A stretch of 31,819 nt of DNA from Triparma columacea (Eukaryota; Sar; Bolidophyceae; Parmales; Triparmaceae), in contig BRYA01000164.1 in assembly GCA_030267965.1 (NCBI GenBank), forward strand, positions 42,192-74,010. Reading direction: 5' to 3'. The translations under genes and the position numbers were made by a program. Below the pieces are notes generated by a model that ran no database searches, was not told the origin of the DNA, and saw nothing but the letters and a program-made list of their open reading frames with translations. This document shows, one piece after another, positions 20,075 through 30,161 of the stretch (within the stretch, counting starts at the first letter, position 1; each line of letters opens with the position of its first letter).

Positions 20075-23000
20075 ATGGAGCGCAACGGGGAGATTCCGCC
20101 GTCGACAGGTGACCTCGTGGCCACTGATAATGTGGACGCGAAAAAAAGCGCCCAGCTGGAGGCCGAGAAGGAGGTAGAGGGTTGTGGTGACGCTCAGAAC
20201 TTGCCCCTGTCCAGCGCGAAAAGAAGAAATGTCCCTGAAGGGGCGCGCGAGGCGTTGCCTTCCATGATTCTTGGGGCAATGGGCCCAGATGATGGGAGCG
20301 TGAAATTCAAAGAGTTAGCAGAGACTGCCGTCGACGAGGCGTCTTCGGTAATTGAAAGAATTCGTGGGGACGCTGGACAAGGTGAGAGAGTCGTGTCAGG
20401 GGGACGGAAATTCTTGATATTATACAGGGAATAAGGACGATATGTCGGATCGTGCGTGGAAATCTTTTCATTGTGACTAACAAACACCATAATCGCCATT
20501 ACCGCAGACTCTGAAGATTGCCACGAGGATGCTGGACGAGGTAAGTTGTGCGTCGAGAGCCGGAAGAGAGAGAGGACACTTTAATACTCTAGGAGAGAGC
20601 GGAAGAGTCGCAGGAGGACGCATTGAAACTTTATATCTTTTTCTCACTTTTACAACAATGTTGTCCCCTTCACAGTCTCTAAAAGCCCTCACGAGGATGC
20701 CAGACGAGGTGAGTTTGCGTAGTCATGTAGACAAAAAGTAGAGTATTTTGTTTGTTTAGGGGAGGGCTGGGAAGCCATTCCGAGGGAGTCTCAGATTCTT
20801 GCCTTTTTTTGACCCTTTTTCACCAAAAAATCCCCCAAAACCTCCAGAAATTTCTGGCCATCCTCATCTTCAGCCTGGATTTGAAAAGTTCAACGCCAAA
20901 ATTTCCGATGATCCTTTAAACGGAGGACTAGCGGGCGAGAACAATCTAAGCGCTATACCACCTGCTGTTGGGTGTACGACTCCCGGCCGCACGCCAGTCG
21001 GCCTTGCGACTGTCAGCCACGTCACTGCCGCTCAGCCCATGACATTTTCCCCTGACAACACCCTCAGGTATATAGACCCCCCCCAGCCCCTCTATCGCCC
21101 CAATCACACACCCTCCGCAATATACGGCACCGTAGATATCGATTATGCAGCTCTTGGTCCCGAACAAGGTAAACTTGTGAAGCTTCTTGAGGAGAGAGGA
21201 GCAGTTGAAGGCCTCATCGACACTTCCACTGGCGAAAATGTGAAAGTTTTAGGGCTTGCCGGTGTTTTCCACGACAAGCGGGACAAGATCATTGACTTTC
21301 TCCTCACTGATTGTGAGCAGGGCAAGTTCCGGAGGAAGACCCTCCAAGAGTATGATGAAGAGGGAGTCATTCATAGACTCGTCTACTGGCAGCACTACGG
21401 CAAGGGAAGTAAGTTTGTCGAATTTCTCCTCGACGTCAGTGTCGTCGCTCCCGGCGAATCGACGAGTATTATGGAGTTGGCACCCCTTGATGAGAATGAT
21501 CTTTCTTATGAGGCAGCTGCGATGCTTGTTGAGATTCTAGCCTCAAGAAATACCAAGACTGTCAAGCGAGGTGTCATTGAGGGGGACCTCAGCTTCACTG
21601 ACTTTGACTTTGGACAAACTGCAGTCACAACGGTGGGAAGACTAATGGCAGAGGAGAAGGTAACAGAGACAAAATCGGAAGTTGGCATTAGCACAAACAG
21701 AAGCTCAAAGAGTGCGAGCCCTAGTTTCAAGAGTTCGAGCCCTAGTTTCAAGAGTGTGAGCCCCAGTTTCAAGAGTGCGAGCCCTAGTTTCAAGAGTGCG
21801 AGCCCTAGTTTCAAGAGTGCGAGCCCTAAATTCAAGAGTGCAAGCCCTAGTTTCAAGAGTGCGAGCCCTAGTTTCAAGAGTGCGAGCCCTAGTTTCAAGA
21901 GTGCGAGCCCTACTCTCATTAGTGCGCTCCCTACTTCCAAAAGAGACGGGAAAAGAGACACCAAGCCTGCCTATACCTCACTGAAGGGAATTCTAGATGA
22001 AGTCATGAAGAAGTTCAGACAGCCTGCTGTCATTGACGAGCGGAGGAAGGTGCACTTTGTGGAAGAGGTCATGCCCAATGTGCCAACTCTTACTGAGGAA
22101 GAGGACAGGATGCAGGAAAGTGTTGCAGGGCTGGAGGAGGAATTCTTTAAGAAGGGGAAGAGAGTCAAGGGGACACTGAAGGAGGGCATTGACAAGTTCC
22201 TGTGGAGAGATGGGGACAATGTATGGGCGGCCTTTGGGGTCACTGTGGACAAGTCAGCAAAGGGTGTATTGGCAGAGCAATTTTTGCTTGACGCATTTGA
22301 GTGGTCAGAGGAGCACTTAAGAAATAATGGGAACTTACCAAGGGTTATCAGGAATGATTTTGAGGGAACTAGAAGCATGCATTATCATACAGGCAAGAAG
22401 GTCCCTGCCACCACCAATCGACTATTTGAGAATTGGTATGTGTGGAAGGAAGTCAAACATGAGAATGGCCAGACTTCATACACGCTGGGTTTTGTGCCAC
22501 TGACAAAGTACCCTGGAGGAGGCTTCAAGGACCTCAGTAAGGAAGGATTTGTGCTAGCAGAGACTACAGGTGTCTTCTTCTTTAATGAGATTTCTCCAAA
22601 TGTTTGTAGAGTAACACGCATTCAAACAGTTGATCTGCATTTCCAAGGCCTTCAAAAAGCAGTGATGGACATGGCAATTGACTACCTTGCAAAGAGTCAG
22701 CTTGTTGAGGCCAACAGGTTGCAAAAGAAGTTCAGGAGGAACGGGAAGGAGGTTGATGCTGAGGTCAGGGGGGCCTTGGTGGAGAGGATGAGGGAGGGTG
22801 TTGAGTTGGAGGAGGACGAGGAGAAGGTCTTCAAGGACCTGGGCGAACTCTTTGAGGGGGAGGAAGGAGGGTGGAAGCCTCTTGAGTCACCTTACGAGGG
22901 AGTGAAGATGGAGATCAAGTACAGTCAGCAGAAGAAGGGTGAGAGGAGCATTACACTCGGGAGAGCTTACGGAAATGCAGACTGTACAGCAGAGGAGGCA

Positions 23001-26000
23001 GCAGCATGGTACTTTGAGTACTGTGGCAGGGAGAGGAATACTCTTGGTTTCCAAGCTGGCGATCTTGCCCGGCTTGAAGTAAGAGAGGGAGTGCAAAGGA
23101 GAAACGAGAAGCTGCTTGCGTCAGTCAAGAAGTTTCCTTTGCTGCTAAATAACAGAGAATTTGTCTTTAGAAATCTGTGGAAAAAGAACAAAAATGACAG
23201 TATCTCTGTTGGCTCTTGGCCAATCGACGATAATATTGATTACGGTGGAGAAATAAAAAATGTAGTCAGAGCAGAAGGCAGAGGACTGCTTATAGCTACC
23301 AACATCAGCAAAGAAGGAGGGATAGCGCAGTGTAAGCTTGATTTCAAACAGCACTTGGATTTTGGCGGTTTCATCCCCCTAAAACTCGTCGAGAAAAAAA
23401 CTCCAAAGCAACTGCAAATCTTACACGAGATTCAAGAAACTTTCAAGCAAGATGAGGAGATTGATAAGGCTGTGCTAGAGAATCTTGTAAACATCATGAG
23501 AAATGAGCAGCAAAATTATACTAAGGAGGAGGAGGATGCAATCAGGAAGGGGAAAGAGTTTTATGAGAAGTGCAAGAAGGAGGGGAACTTTGATGATTTG
23601 AAGAGTCCTGATGAGAGGGTCAAGATGAAGCTAGTTTATGTTGATGGGGCAAGCAGTGGGACTGGTTTTGCCACTACTGTGGTAGATGCTAGTGTGGAGG
23701 AGTGTGCTGCAAGACAAATATCATTATTGAACAGCAGAGAGCTCAGAAATGATCTAAAGAAGAAATGGGGACTGACTTTCTTAAAAACCATCATTGTGAA
23801 CCCCCACACCCTCTACTACATCACAACAAGGGACCTTGGTCTCCCTGGTTTTTTCCCTCGTGATGGAAGGAGTAAAGTGACCTGGTTCAAGCAAGATGAC
23901 GGCAAAGTTATAATTAATGTTGAAGATACAGAGGAGCTTCATGAAGACTTTCCAGTGAAGGCCAGGAATGTTTTAGTGAATGCACACACAGTATGGGTGT
24001 TTGAGCCACTTGACCCTATTGGAGATGTGGCACAGACATCAGTCACTTTCACAACAAAGGTAGATCTTGGTGGTATTTTCTTCTCCTCCATTGTGAACAA
24101 GCTTGCACGGAAGTTTCTAACAATAGTCTCACTTTTGAGGAAGGAGTTTGACAAGAGCCAAGAGATTGAAGCCTTCAGGAGACAGCAGATCATTGCAAAG
24201 TTTGAGGGAATTGCAATTGAGGGAGCACCAGGGATTGAAAGTCACTTTGACGAGATTGATGGAGCTCAAGAGATCAGTAGTGGATTGACTGGGCAGACAT
24301 TGATAAAGGCAGAGAAGGGAATTGGTTGGGGGAAGACTTCAATAACTGTGAGAGCATCCCACAAGGAAGTTGCAGCATTCTTCTGGGACCTTAAAAGTGG
24401 AGTTGACTCCAAGCTCAAGCTTCACAGAGTAAACAACAAGACACTTGTTATCACAGTTGAATACAAAGGACATCTCACAGCTTTAAGGTTCTCAGAGGCT
24501 GGCCAGATGAAGACAGATGTTGAACTGATGACTAGACAGGAGGGTTTAAGAAAGGCTGCTAGCAAACAGAGTGTCTTTAAGTACGTGGGTATAGCAACCA
24601 ATGCTGCTTACTACTTTGATAATCTGCTGAAGAGCACTGAAGCAGGAGAACAGGATGGGAGGAGGTTTGGGGAGCAGCTTATGGAGAGAGTGAAGAAAAG
24701 GAATGCTGGGGACAGTACATTAGAGGCTGTGAGGCAATTTATAAATGCCAATAGGGCACTGTCAGAGATTACAGAGCAGCATGATTTCATGAGAACTATG
24801 CTGTTCGCTGTGATTATGAATAAATTTAAAAGGAGAGCGATAAATGAGGGAGAAGTTAAGAGTGAGGAGGAAGCCAGGGGATGGGAGATTGGGAGCGCAA
24901 TGACAGCAGTCATGTTGACCACAGCAACTGCTGCACATGCTGTAGATGAGTGGGCCCATCAATTCACTGAAGTGCAAGAAGTAATGAATGAACAAGTGTG
25001 GTTAAGGCCCATGCTTGAGGAGACAGTTATGAAACTATTTATGAAGTCAAACTTTGGCTTGAAGGCAAGGGTAACTGTTGGTGCTGCCACAAGCATGCTC
25101 GATTTGGTGACTGATGTGTATGTGACAAACATGTTTTGGAGAGATAAGAAGTATGGGTACTTCAAGGCATCTTTGGCAAGTTTGGCAGTGTCTATTGGGA
25201 TCCAAATGTTTGTTGTATTTGTACAGTACAATAAGTTGGGGATAATGAAAGTATTTAAGGAATGGATTCCCATTTTGATTGGCTTAAAGCCAGCATTTGA
25301 TGCTTACAGGGTAGCAACTGGAGAAAAACAAAAGGCTGGCCAGTCTTTTGATGCTTTACAAGAGATGGCTTTCATAAAAGGGTCTGAGATGTTTGCCGAG
25401 GCGATTCCAGGTGTGATAATTCAACTGATGGCAATTGCAACGAGTAATGGAAAGGTTTCAAGAGCATCCTGGTTTTCAGTTATTGTGTCAGCTCTGACAA
25501 CAGGATTCTCATCAGCATCTATCAGTTATGACTTTGACACTGACCCAGTGAAGAGAGAACAATTGCCTGACTTCTATGGGTATATGCCTGCAAATCCCAC
25601 CAAGAGATCTATCATATTTGCTGCACTGATGCTCTTTAGCGCATGTATGCTGATGATGAGGAGCATGACAATAGTTATGTTAGGGCTACTTGGTGGTAGT
25701 TGGGTTTCTTTGTATATTGGGGCCGATCTTGGCCTGTATTTGTTGGTAAAGGTCTTGAGAGGAGACTTTTGGTATTGGATTCCTCTTGGTGGCAATGCAG
25801 AAGTTGTGAATAGTATTGTCTGCAGAGTGTTGGTGAAAGTGGTGACAGACTTTACATCAATTGTGCAGTTTAGGCATCCAAATGAGGTTGGAGGGATGTA
25901 TTGGATGTTTGGATTTATTTTGACGATGGGAAGTCTCCCAGTAGCAATATTAGTAGCTGGAAGAGGAGATGTAACAGAGGAGAAGCTCAAATTGGCATGG

Positions 26001-28379
26001 ACAGTAGTTGGACTTGTTATACCATTCATTATATTTTCTTTTGCAGTATTTTTCTTGTGCATTGAGAGAAACCACTGGGGCACCTTCATCAGTTTTGAAA
26101 GAGGAAAGGACCTGACTGTCAAGAAATTCAAAGAAGGGAAGGATTCTGTAAAAGCAGATGCAGCTTTTGATACAAGTAAGCATCACTGGAAATCAATTGA
26201 AGAAGAAGTGAGAGCTTGGGTAGAGGCCAATTGGGTGATATGGGAGGAGGAGAAGCCAGAGTGGTTTGATGATACTATGAGAGCTAGAGTGCCAGTTGAA
26301 TACATTCCAGGAGCAGGAGATGCTAGAAAAATAGAGAGTGCTAGGAGAGCAAGTGTTGATGCTGAAGCTGAGGGTGGTCTAGCAGGTGCTTTTAGAGCAA
26401 GTATTAGGAGAGCAAGTGTTGGGTTGGACAACGGAGGCGCACTAATTGCTTCACATGCTGTGAATGATACTGCACAAGACTATGCAGGTTTAGATCCTAA
26501 ACAAGTAGGACAGTTGTTGGGCGAGCAACTGTTGGTTGCATTATGTTTCAGGAAGAAGGGAACGACAAAAGAGGAGGCAGTCAGGTCATTTATAGGGTCA
26601 AACTATGTTCTGAGACAGGCTGCAGAAAAGTACGCGTTTGTCACACCTATGCTTGACGCTGTTGTCAAGAACAAGCTGTGCAAGTTGAGGAAGGTAGATG
26701 GTAAGGCTGTGGAGCTGGAAGTGAAGGAAGGAAGGAAGATAGGAGAGTCTCTAGCAAGGAGCTTGGCAATCAATACTCAGCCAATTGCTGCAGTTGATGC
26801 CTTCATATTAAATTTCCCTGCTCTACAGGAGCTTGATGAGGAGTACGAGTGGTTCAGACCTATGCTTGAGACAATTAGCTACAGGCTTTTGGAGGAAGTT
26901 CCGTGGGGGTTGAAGATGAGGGTAACTGTTGGGGCAATAACAAGTATAGCTGATTTGCTGACTGATGTGTATGTGACATACATGTTTTGGATTGATAAGA
27001 AGGATGGGTACTTCAAAGCTTCTTTGGCAAGTTTGGCATTGTCCATGGGGATTCAAATGTTGGCTGTTTGGGCAAATAACAAAAATTTGGGAATGAAGAG
27101 AGTAATGAGGGAATGGTTTCCTATTTTGATTGGCTTTAAACCTGCTGTAGATGCTTATAGGGTGGCGAATGGAGGAAAACAAGAGTTAGGGACATCTGTT
27201 GACCCAATGGTGGAGATGTCATACATGAAAGGGGCTGAGATGTTTGCTGAGGCAATCCCTGGAGTTATCATCCAACTCATGGCTATAGCAACTAGTGACA
27301 GAGAGGTTGGCAATTCAGCATGGCTTTCTGTTGCAGTGTCAGCAATTACAACAGGCTTTGCCTCTGCAACAATTAGTTATGACTGGGACACAAGCCCTGC
27401 AAAGAGAGAAGAATCACCAGATTTCTATGGATATATACCTGCAAAAGCAAGCAAGAGAGCAGTGGTATTTGTCTCCATGTTGCTGTTGTCAGCAGTGATG
27501 CTTCTAATAAGATGTACAACGATAGTTCTTCTTGGGCTGATGGGAGGTAGTTGGGCCTTTCTCTACATTGGAGCCGACCTTGGTCTTTACATTCTTGTGA
27601 AGATTTTGATTGGAGACTTCTGGTACTGGTTTCCGTTGGGAAGCAACATTGAAATCGTGGTTAGCATTGTGATGAGAGTGGTAGTAAAGATCATTGTAGA
27701 CTTTACTTCAATAGTGCACTTTAGACATCCCAATGAAGTTGGGGGAGCTTATTGGTCGTTTGGTCTTACGTTGACAATGGGAAGCCTACCAGTGTCAATA
27801 TATTTAGCTTCACCTTACGTTGATGACAAGGCAATTGATATTGCTTCATTAATAGTGAACTATATCATACCAATAACTACAATGTGCCTTGCAGTTTTGG
27901 TTTTTAACATTGAAAGGGAGTACTTTCACACCTTCTGGAGTATACAAAGATCAAAGGATATGTCAATGGCACATTTTCTTGAAGGAGAAAGTGATAAAAT
28001 GAAGTTTGAAGTCTTTACAAGCTCAAGGCATCATTGGGTCTCAATTGAAGGAGAATTAAGAAAGTGGGTTGAGTTGAACTGGGCTAAATGGGAAGAGGAG
28101 CAGCCAGAGTGGTTTACTGATGTAAGGAAGGCTAGAGTGCCTGTAGATTTTATTCCAGGAGATGGAGATGCTAGAAGAAGAGAGAGTGTTAGGAGAGCAA
28201 GTGTTGATGCTGAAGCAGAGGGTGGTCTAGCAGGTGCTTTGGGAGCAAGTATTAGAAGAGCAAGTGCTGGAGGCGCTGAGGGTAGAGTTATTGAAGGGGT
28301 AGGAGGTGGGAAGGCTAAAGTAAGCAGCGTTGTGCCGCTTGAAGATGAGGAAGAAGAGAAAGAAGGTGAAGAGATTTAA
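20075..28379 (+). CDS. Giant START-like plus tandem membrane-module protein (at least four exons, possible frameshift)
   Basis: Proposed exons: 20075-20381, mini-exons 20508-20540 and 20676-20708, and a 7.6-kb exon from about 20760 to 28379. The long frame runs 2526 codons from a TTG at 20799, so it needs the upstream exons. Numbering from 20799: a domain at about 114-237; a Ser-Pro heptad array (305-381); at least three START/SRPBCC-like domains (about 461-634, 701-874, 938-1114); a fourth, shorter one (about 1158-1260); helical repeats; then two tandem copies of a roughly 460-residue membrane module (from about 1411 and 2027). Each module carries LTDVYVTYMFW or VTDVYVTNMFW, AEAIPGVIIQLMAI, FYGYIPA or FYGYMPA, GDFWYW, FRHPNEVGG and EWF in order, as does the 2490-4826 protein. 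START domains bind lipids, so a membrane lipid-transfer or sensing role is a reasonable inference, unproven. The last splice phase and the 20804-20810 T run disagree with the long frame. Confidence 0.8.
20508..20540 (+). other. 33-nt mini-exon B of the giant gene
   Basis: Flanked by ACCGCAG and GTAAGT, phase 1 on both sides. It encodes DSEDCHEDAGR and resembles the next mini-exon and the end of the preceding exon (GGGGACGCTGGACAAG). Confidence 0.75.
20676..20708 (+). other. 33-nt mini-exon C of the giant gene
   Basis: Flanked by TTCACAG and GTGAGT, phase 1 on both sides, the same length as mini-exon B. It encodes VSKSPHEDARR. Eleven-residue units added by exon duplication are the simplest reading. 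Confidence 0.75.
21711..21941 (+). repeat. 21-bp tandem repeat encoding SASPSFK heptads (nine good plus two degenerate copies)
   Basis: Eleven units of 21 bp, consensus AGTGCGAGCCCTAGTTTCAA plus G. The heptad SASPSFK gives a regular Ser-Pro and Lys array in a presumably disordered linker between the first domain and the first START-like domain. Ser-Pro sites could be kinase targets. Confidence 0.95.
25030..28280 (+). repeat. Internal duplication of the membrane module, about 1.85-kb period
   Basis: Copy one (about 25030-26425) and copy two (about 26880-28280) remain similar in DNA. GTAACTGTTGG occurs at 25071 and 26922, and AGGAGAGCAAGTGTTGATGC at 26343 and 28191, offsets of 1851 and 1848 bp. 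Similarity extends through the membrane segments to the tail RRASVDAEAEGGLAGA, so the whole module was copied. Confidence 0.85.
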
Positions 28380-29020
28380 ATGTGGAAAAACAACATTCAC
28401 AAATAGATCGAAAAATATTTAAAAAACATAAAATGATAAGAAGGATCAACAGGAAGATATGTAAAACACAAGTAAGTGTTACAAATTAGAAAGACGAGGG
28501 AGGAGAAAAACTAGAGAGTTCAATTTTGTATTGGAATAAAATAAGTAGGGAAAAATTTCGACCACGATGACGACGAAAATTTTTCAACCTCCCCCCCCCC
28601 CCTCCTATCACCGTCACTCCTGAATTTTGAGCCACCCTTTAATCGCCGTATTTCGACGTTTTCTATTAGTGACGCGTGCATAGTACCTAAAAAAACCGAT
28701 GTGCACTCGCAGATTCAATCCTTTGTCCCCGTAGTCAGAGGAAATCATATATTTCCACTCTGCTCTCGAGAAGTGCTATGTTTGTTCTTGTTCTCTAATG
28801 GCCGTATTTCGACGATTCTCTTTCGTGACACGTTCATAGTACCTAAAAAAATCGATCTGCCCTTTAAAAATCAATACTTTGCGCCCTTAGTTAGAGAAAA
28901 CATGGAAGCTCCCTATCACCAGGCGAGAGACCCACAAAATTCAACAACTCATAATGTTCGTATTTGTAACTGAAACATCACTACTATTATCAAGGATACG
29001 ATAAGCGTTACTTTCTCACG
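28380..29020. other. 3' flank of the giant gene with an inverted repeat and a diverged direct repeat
   Basis: AT-rich just after the stop codon. AAAAATTTCG and CGAAAATTTTT near 28550-28585 form a near-perfect stem that could end transcription or be a small palindrome. A diverged direct repeat follows. No coding region is supported. Confidence 0.45.
28641..28905. repeat. Diverged direct repeat, two copies about 155 bp apart
   Basis: CCGTATTTCGACG begins each copy (near 28646 and 28802), and both share TAGTGACGCG or CGTGACACG, then CATAGTACCTAAAAAAA, a CGAT motif and, later, a TTAGT or GTAGT plus CAGAG or TAGAG segment. Similarity covers about 110 bp. It may be an old tandem duplication. Confidence 0.75.
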
Positions 29021-29186
29021 GGTTAGGGGAGAGGTTAGGGTGAGGGTGAGGGGTTAGGGTGAGGGTGAGGGGTTAGGGTGAGAGTGAGGGGTTAGGGTGA
29101 GGGTGAGGGGTTAGGGTGAGGGTGAGTGGTTAGGGTGAGGGTGAGTGGTTAGGGTGAGGGTGAGTGGTTAGGGTGAGGGTGAGGGT
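29021..29186. repeat. 19-bp minisatellite containing the TTAGGG hexamer
   Basis: About eight copies of GGTTAGGGTGAGGGTGAGG, the last few with a terminal T. Each contains one TTAGGG, the telomere repeat of many algae and animals. It could derive from interstitial telomeric sequence. Confidence 0.9.
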
Positions 29187-29229
29187 AGAGTAAAGTAAAG
29201 TAAAGGTCTCTAGTTTACGCTCTAGGCAT

Positions 29230-29421
29230 CTAGCCCTTCGAGATCAAGTTCCCGAAGCGCCAGTCAACCTTGCCCTGGGTGTGCCTGTCGGTCCCAAGTT
29301 CACCCCAGACCTCAGCCCTTCTCTGGCTTTCTATCCCCGCTTCGATTATCTGCCGAACCCGTGCCCTTCTCAAACCGTCCCCTTTGCCTAGCCCCTTGCA
29401 AACGTGCGCGTCGAACTGCAT
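29230..29421 (-). CDS. Short open frame, possible mobile-element fragment
   Basis: Sixty-three codons from ATG 29421 with coding-like composition (begins MQFDAHVCKGLGKGDGLRRA). The DNA at its start, AGATTCGTATGCAGTT read on the minus strand, matches the right arm of the stem-loop in the 208-bp satellite at the window's end. That suggests both derive from the same element. No domain was recognised. Confidence 0.3.
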   Translation of the reverse strand: MQFDAHVCKGLGKGDGLRRARVRQIIEAGIESQRRAEVWGELGTDRHTQGKVDWRFGNLISKG

Positions 29422-29479
29422 ACGAATCTGCCGAGCTCTGTATTTCGAATTTTGGGTAATGGATGTATATTGATGTGGA

Positions 29480-29735
29480 GATGGTGTTGGTTGGGGGTTT
29501 TGGGTGATTTAGTGGGGTTTGTGGATTTTGGGGAATTGGAGGATTTAGGGAGTTGGAGGATTTGGGGGGATTTGGGGATTTGGTGGATTTGGGGGTTTTG
29601 GAAGATTTGGGTGGTTTGGAGGATTTGGGGGATTTTGGTGATTTTGGTAGTTTTGGAGATTTTGAAGATTGGAGTTTGGATAATGGGGAGATTTGGAGGG
29701 TTTGGAGTTTTGGAGGGTTTGGAGGATTTAATATG
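29480..29735. repeat. Degenerate GGATTTGGGG-type minisatellite
   Basis: Some 250 bp of imperfect 9-12-bp units made of GGATTT or GATTTT and G runs, almost lacking C. The long open frames on both strands here are a by-product of the repeat. Confidence 0.85.
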
Positions 29736-29737
29736 AA

Positions 29738-29862
29738 GGGGGGTAATCCATAAAGCTGGGTTACCCCCCCCCCTGGAGGTGTAATAGGAGGGGGGTCATG
29801 CATAAAACTGCATGACCCCCCCCTTGTTAGGGGGTAACCCATAAAACTGGGTTAACCCCCCC
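29738..29862. repeat. Three hairpins with TAAA-type loops
   Basis: Three consecutive inverted repeats: 29738-29770 (GGGTAATCC, loop, GGGTTACCC, imperfect), 29790-29821 (perfect 13-bp stem GGGGGGTCATGCA with loop TAAAAC) and 29829-29862 (GGGGTAACCCA, loop TAAAAC, TGGGTTAACCCC with one bulge). Stem sequences differ, but stems end CCA/TGG or GCA/TGC around the loop ATAAARC. Confidence 0.85.
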
Positions 29863-29870
29863 CCCCCTGA

Positions 29871-30030
29871 GGGGTTCAAGCACAAAAGGTGGTTGAACCC
29901 CTATGACACACCCCCTCAGGGGTTCAAGCACAAAAGGTGGTTGAACCCCTATGACCCCCCCCCTCAGGGGTTCAAGCACAAAAGATGGTTGAACCCCTAT
30001 GACCCCCCCCCTCAGGGGTTCAAGCACAAA
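29871..30030. repeat. 48-bp tandem repeat, four copies, each a hairpin
   Basis: Units begin at 29871, 29919, 29967 and 30015, and the last is truncated. Each contains GGGGTTCAAGCA, a CAAAAG-type loop and TGGTTGAACCCC, a stem with one mismatch, followed by CTATGA and a C run. The 48-bp length leaves an open frame on the minus strand, but this is not a credible gene. Confidence 0.9.
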
Positions 30031-30161
30031 AGGGAAAGGGAAGGGGCAAAGGGAAAGGGAGGGGAAAGGGGATAGAGACGGGGAAGGGAGCGGGGAAAGA
30101 GGGGAGGGGGGACTCTGAGAGAGCTGCGAGAGAGGAACTGGATTTCCTGAGGGGTGAGGGC

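Noticed and set aside
21506..21964. Minus-strand frame with LALLKLG repeats
   Set aside because: It is the antisense shadow of the 21-bp Ser-Pro heptad repeat in the giant gene.
28701..28973. Possible tRNA T-loop (GATTCAATCC) and an open frame
   Set aside because: No cloverleaf can be drawn around it, and the second copy of the direct repeat has lost the motif. The frame has no coding character.
29404..29753. Plus-strand frames of Gly/Phe/Asp/Leu repeats
   Set aside because: They are translations of a G/T-rich minisatellite without domain content.
29871..30030. Possible CRISPR array
   Set aside because: The whole 48-bp unit repeats with no unique spacers, and the host is a spliced eukaryotic genome without cas-like genes.
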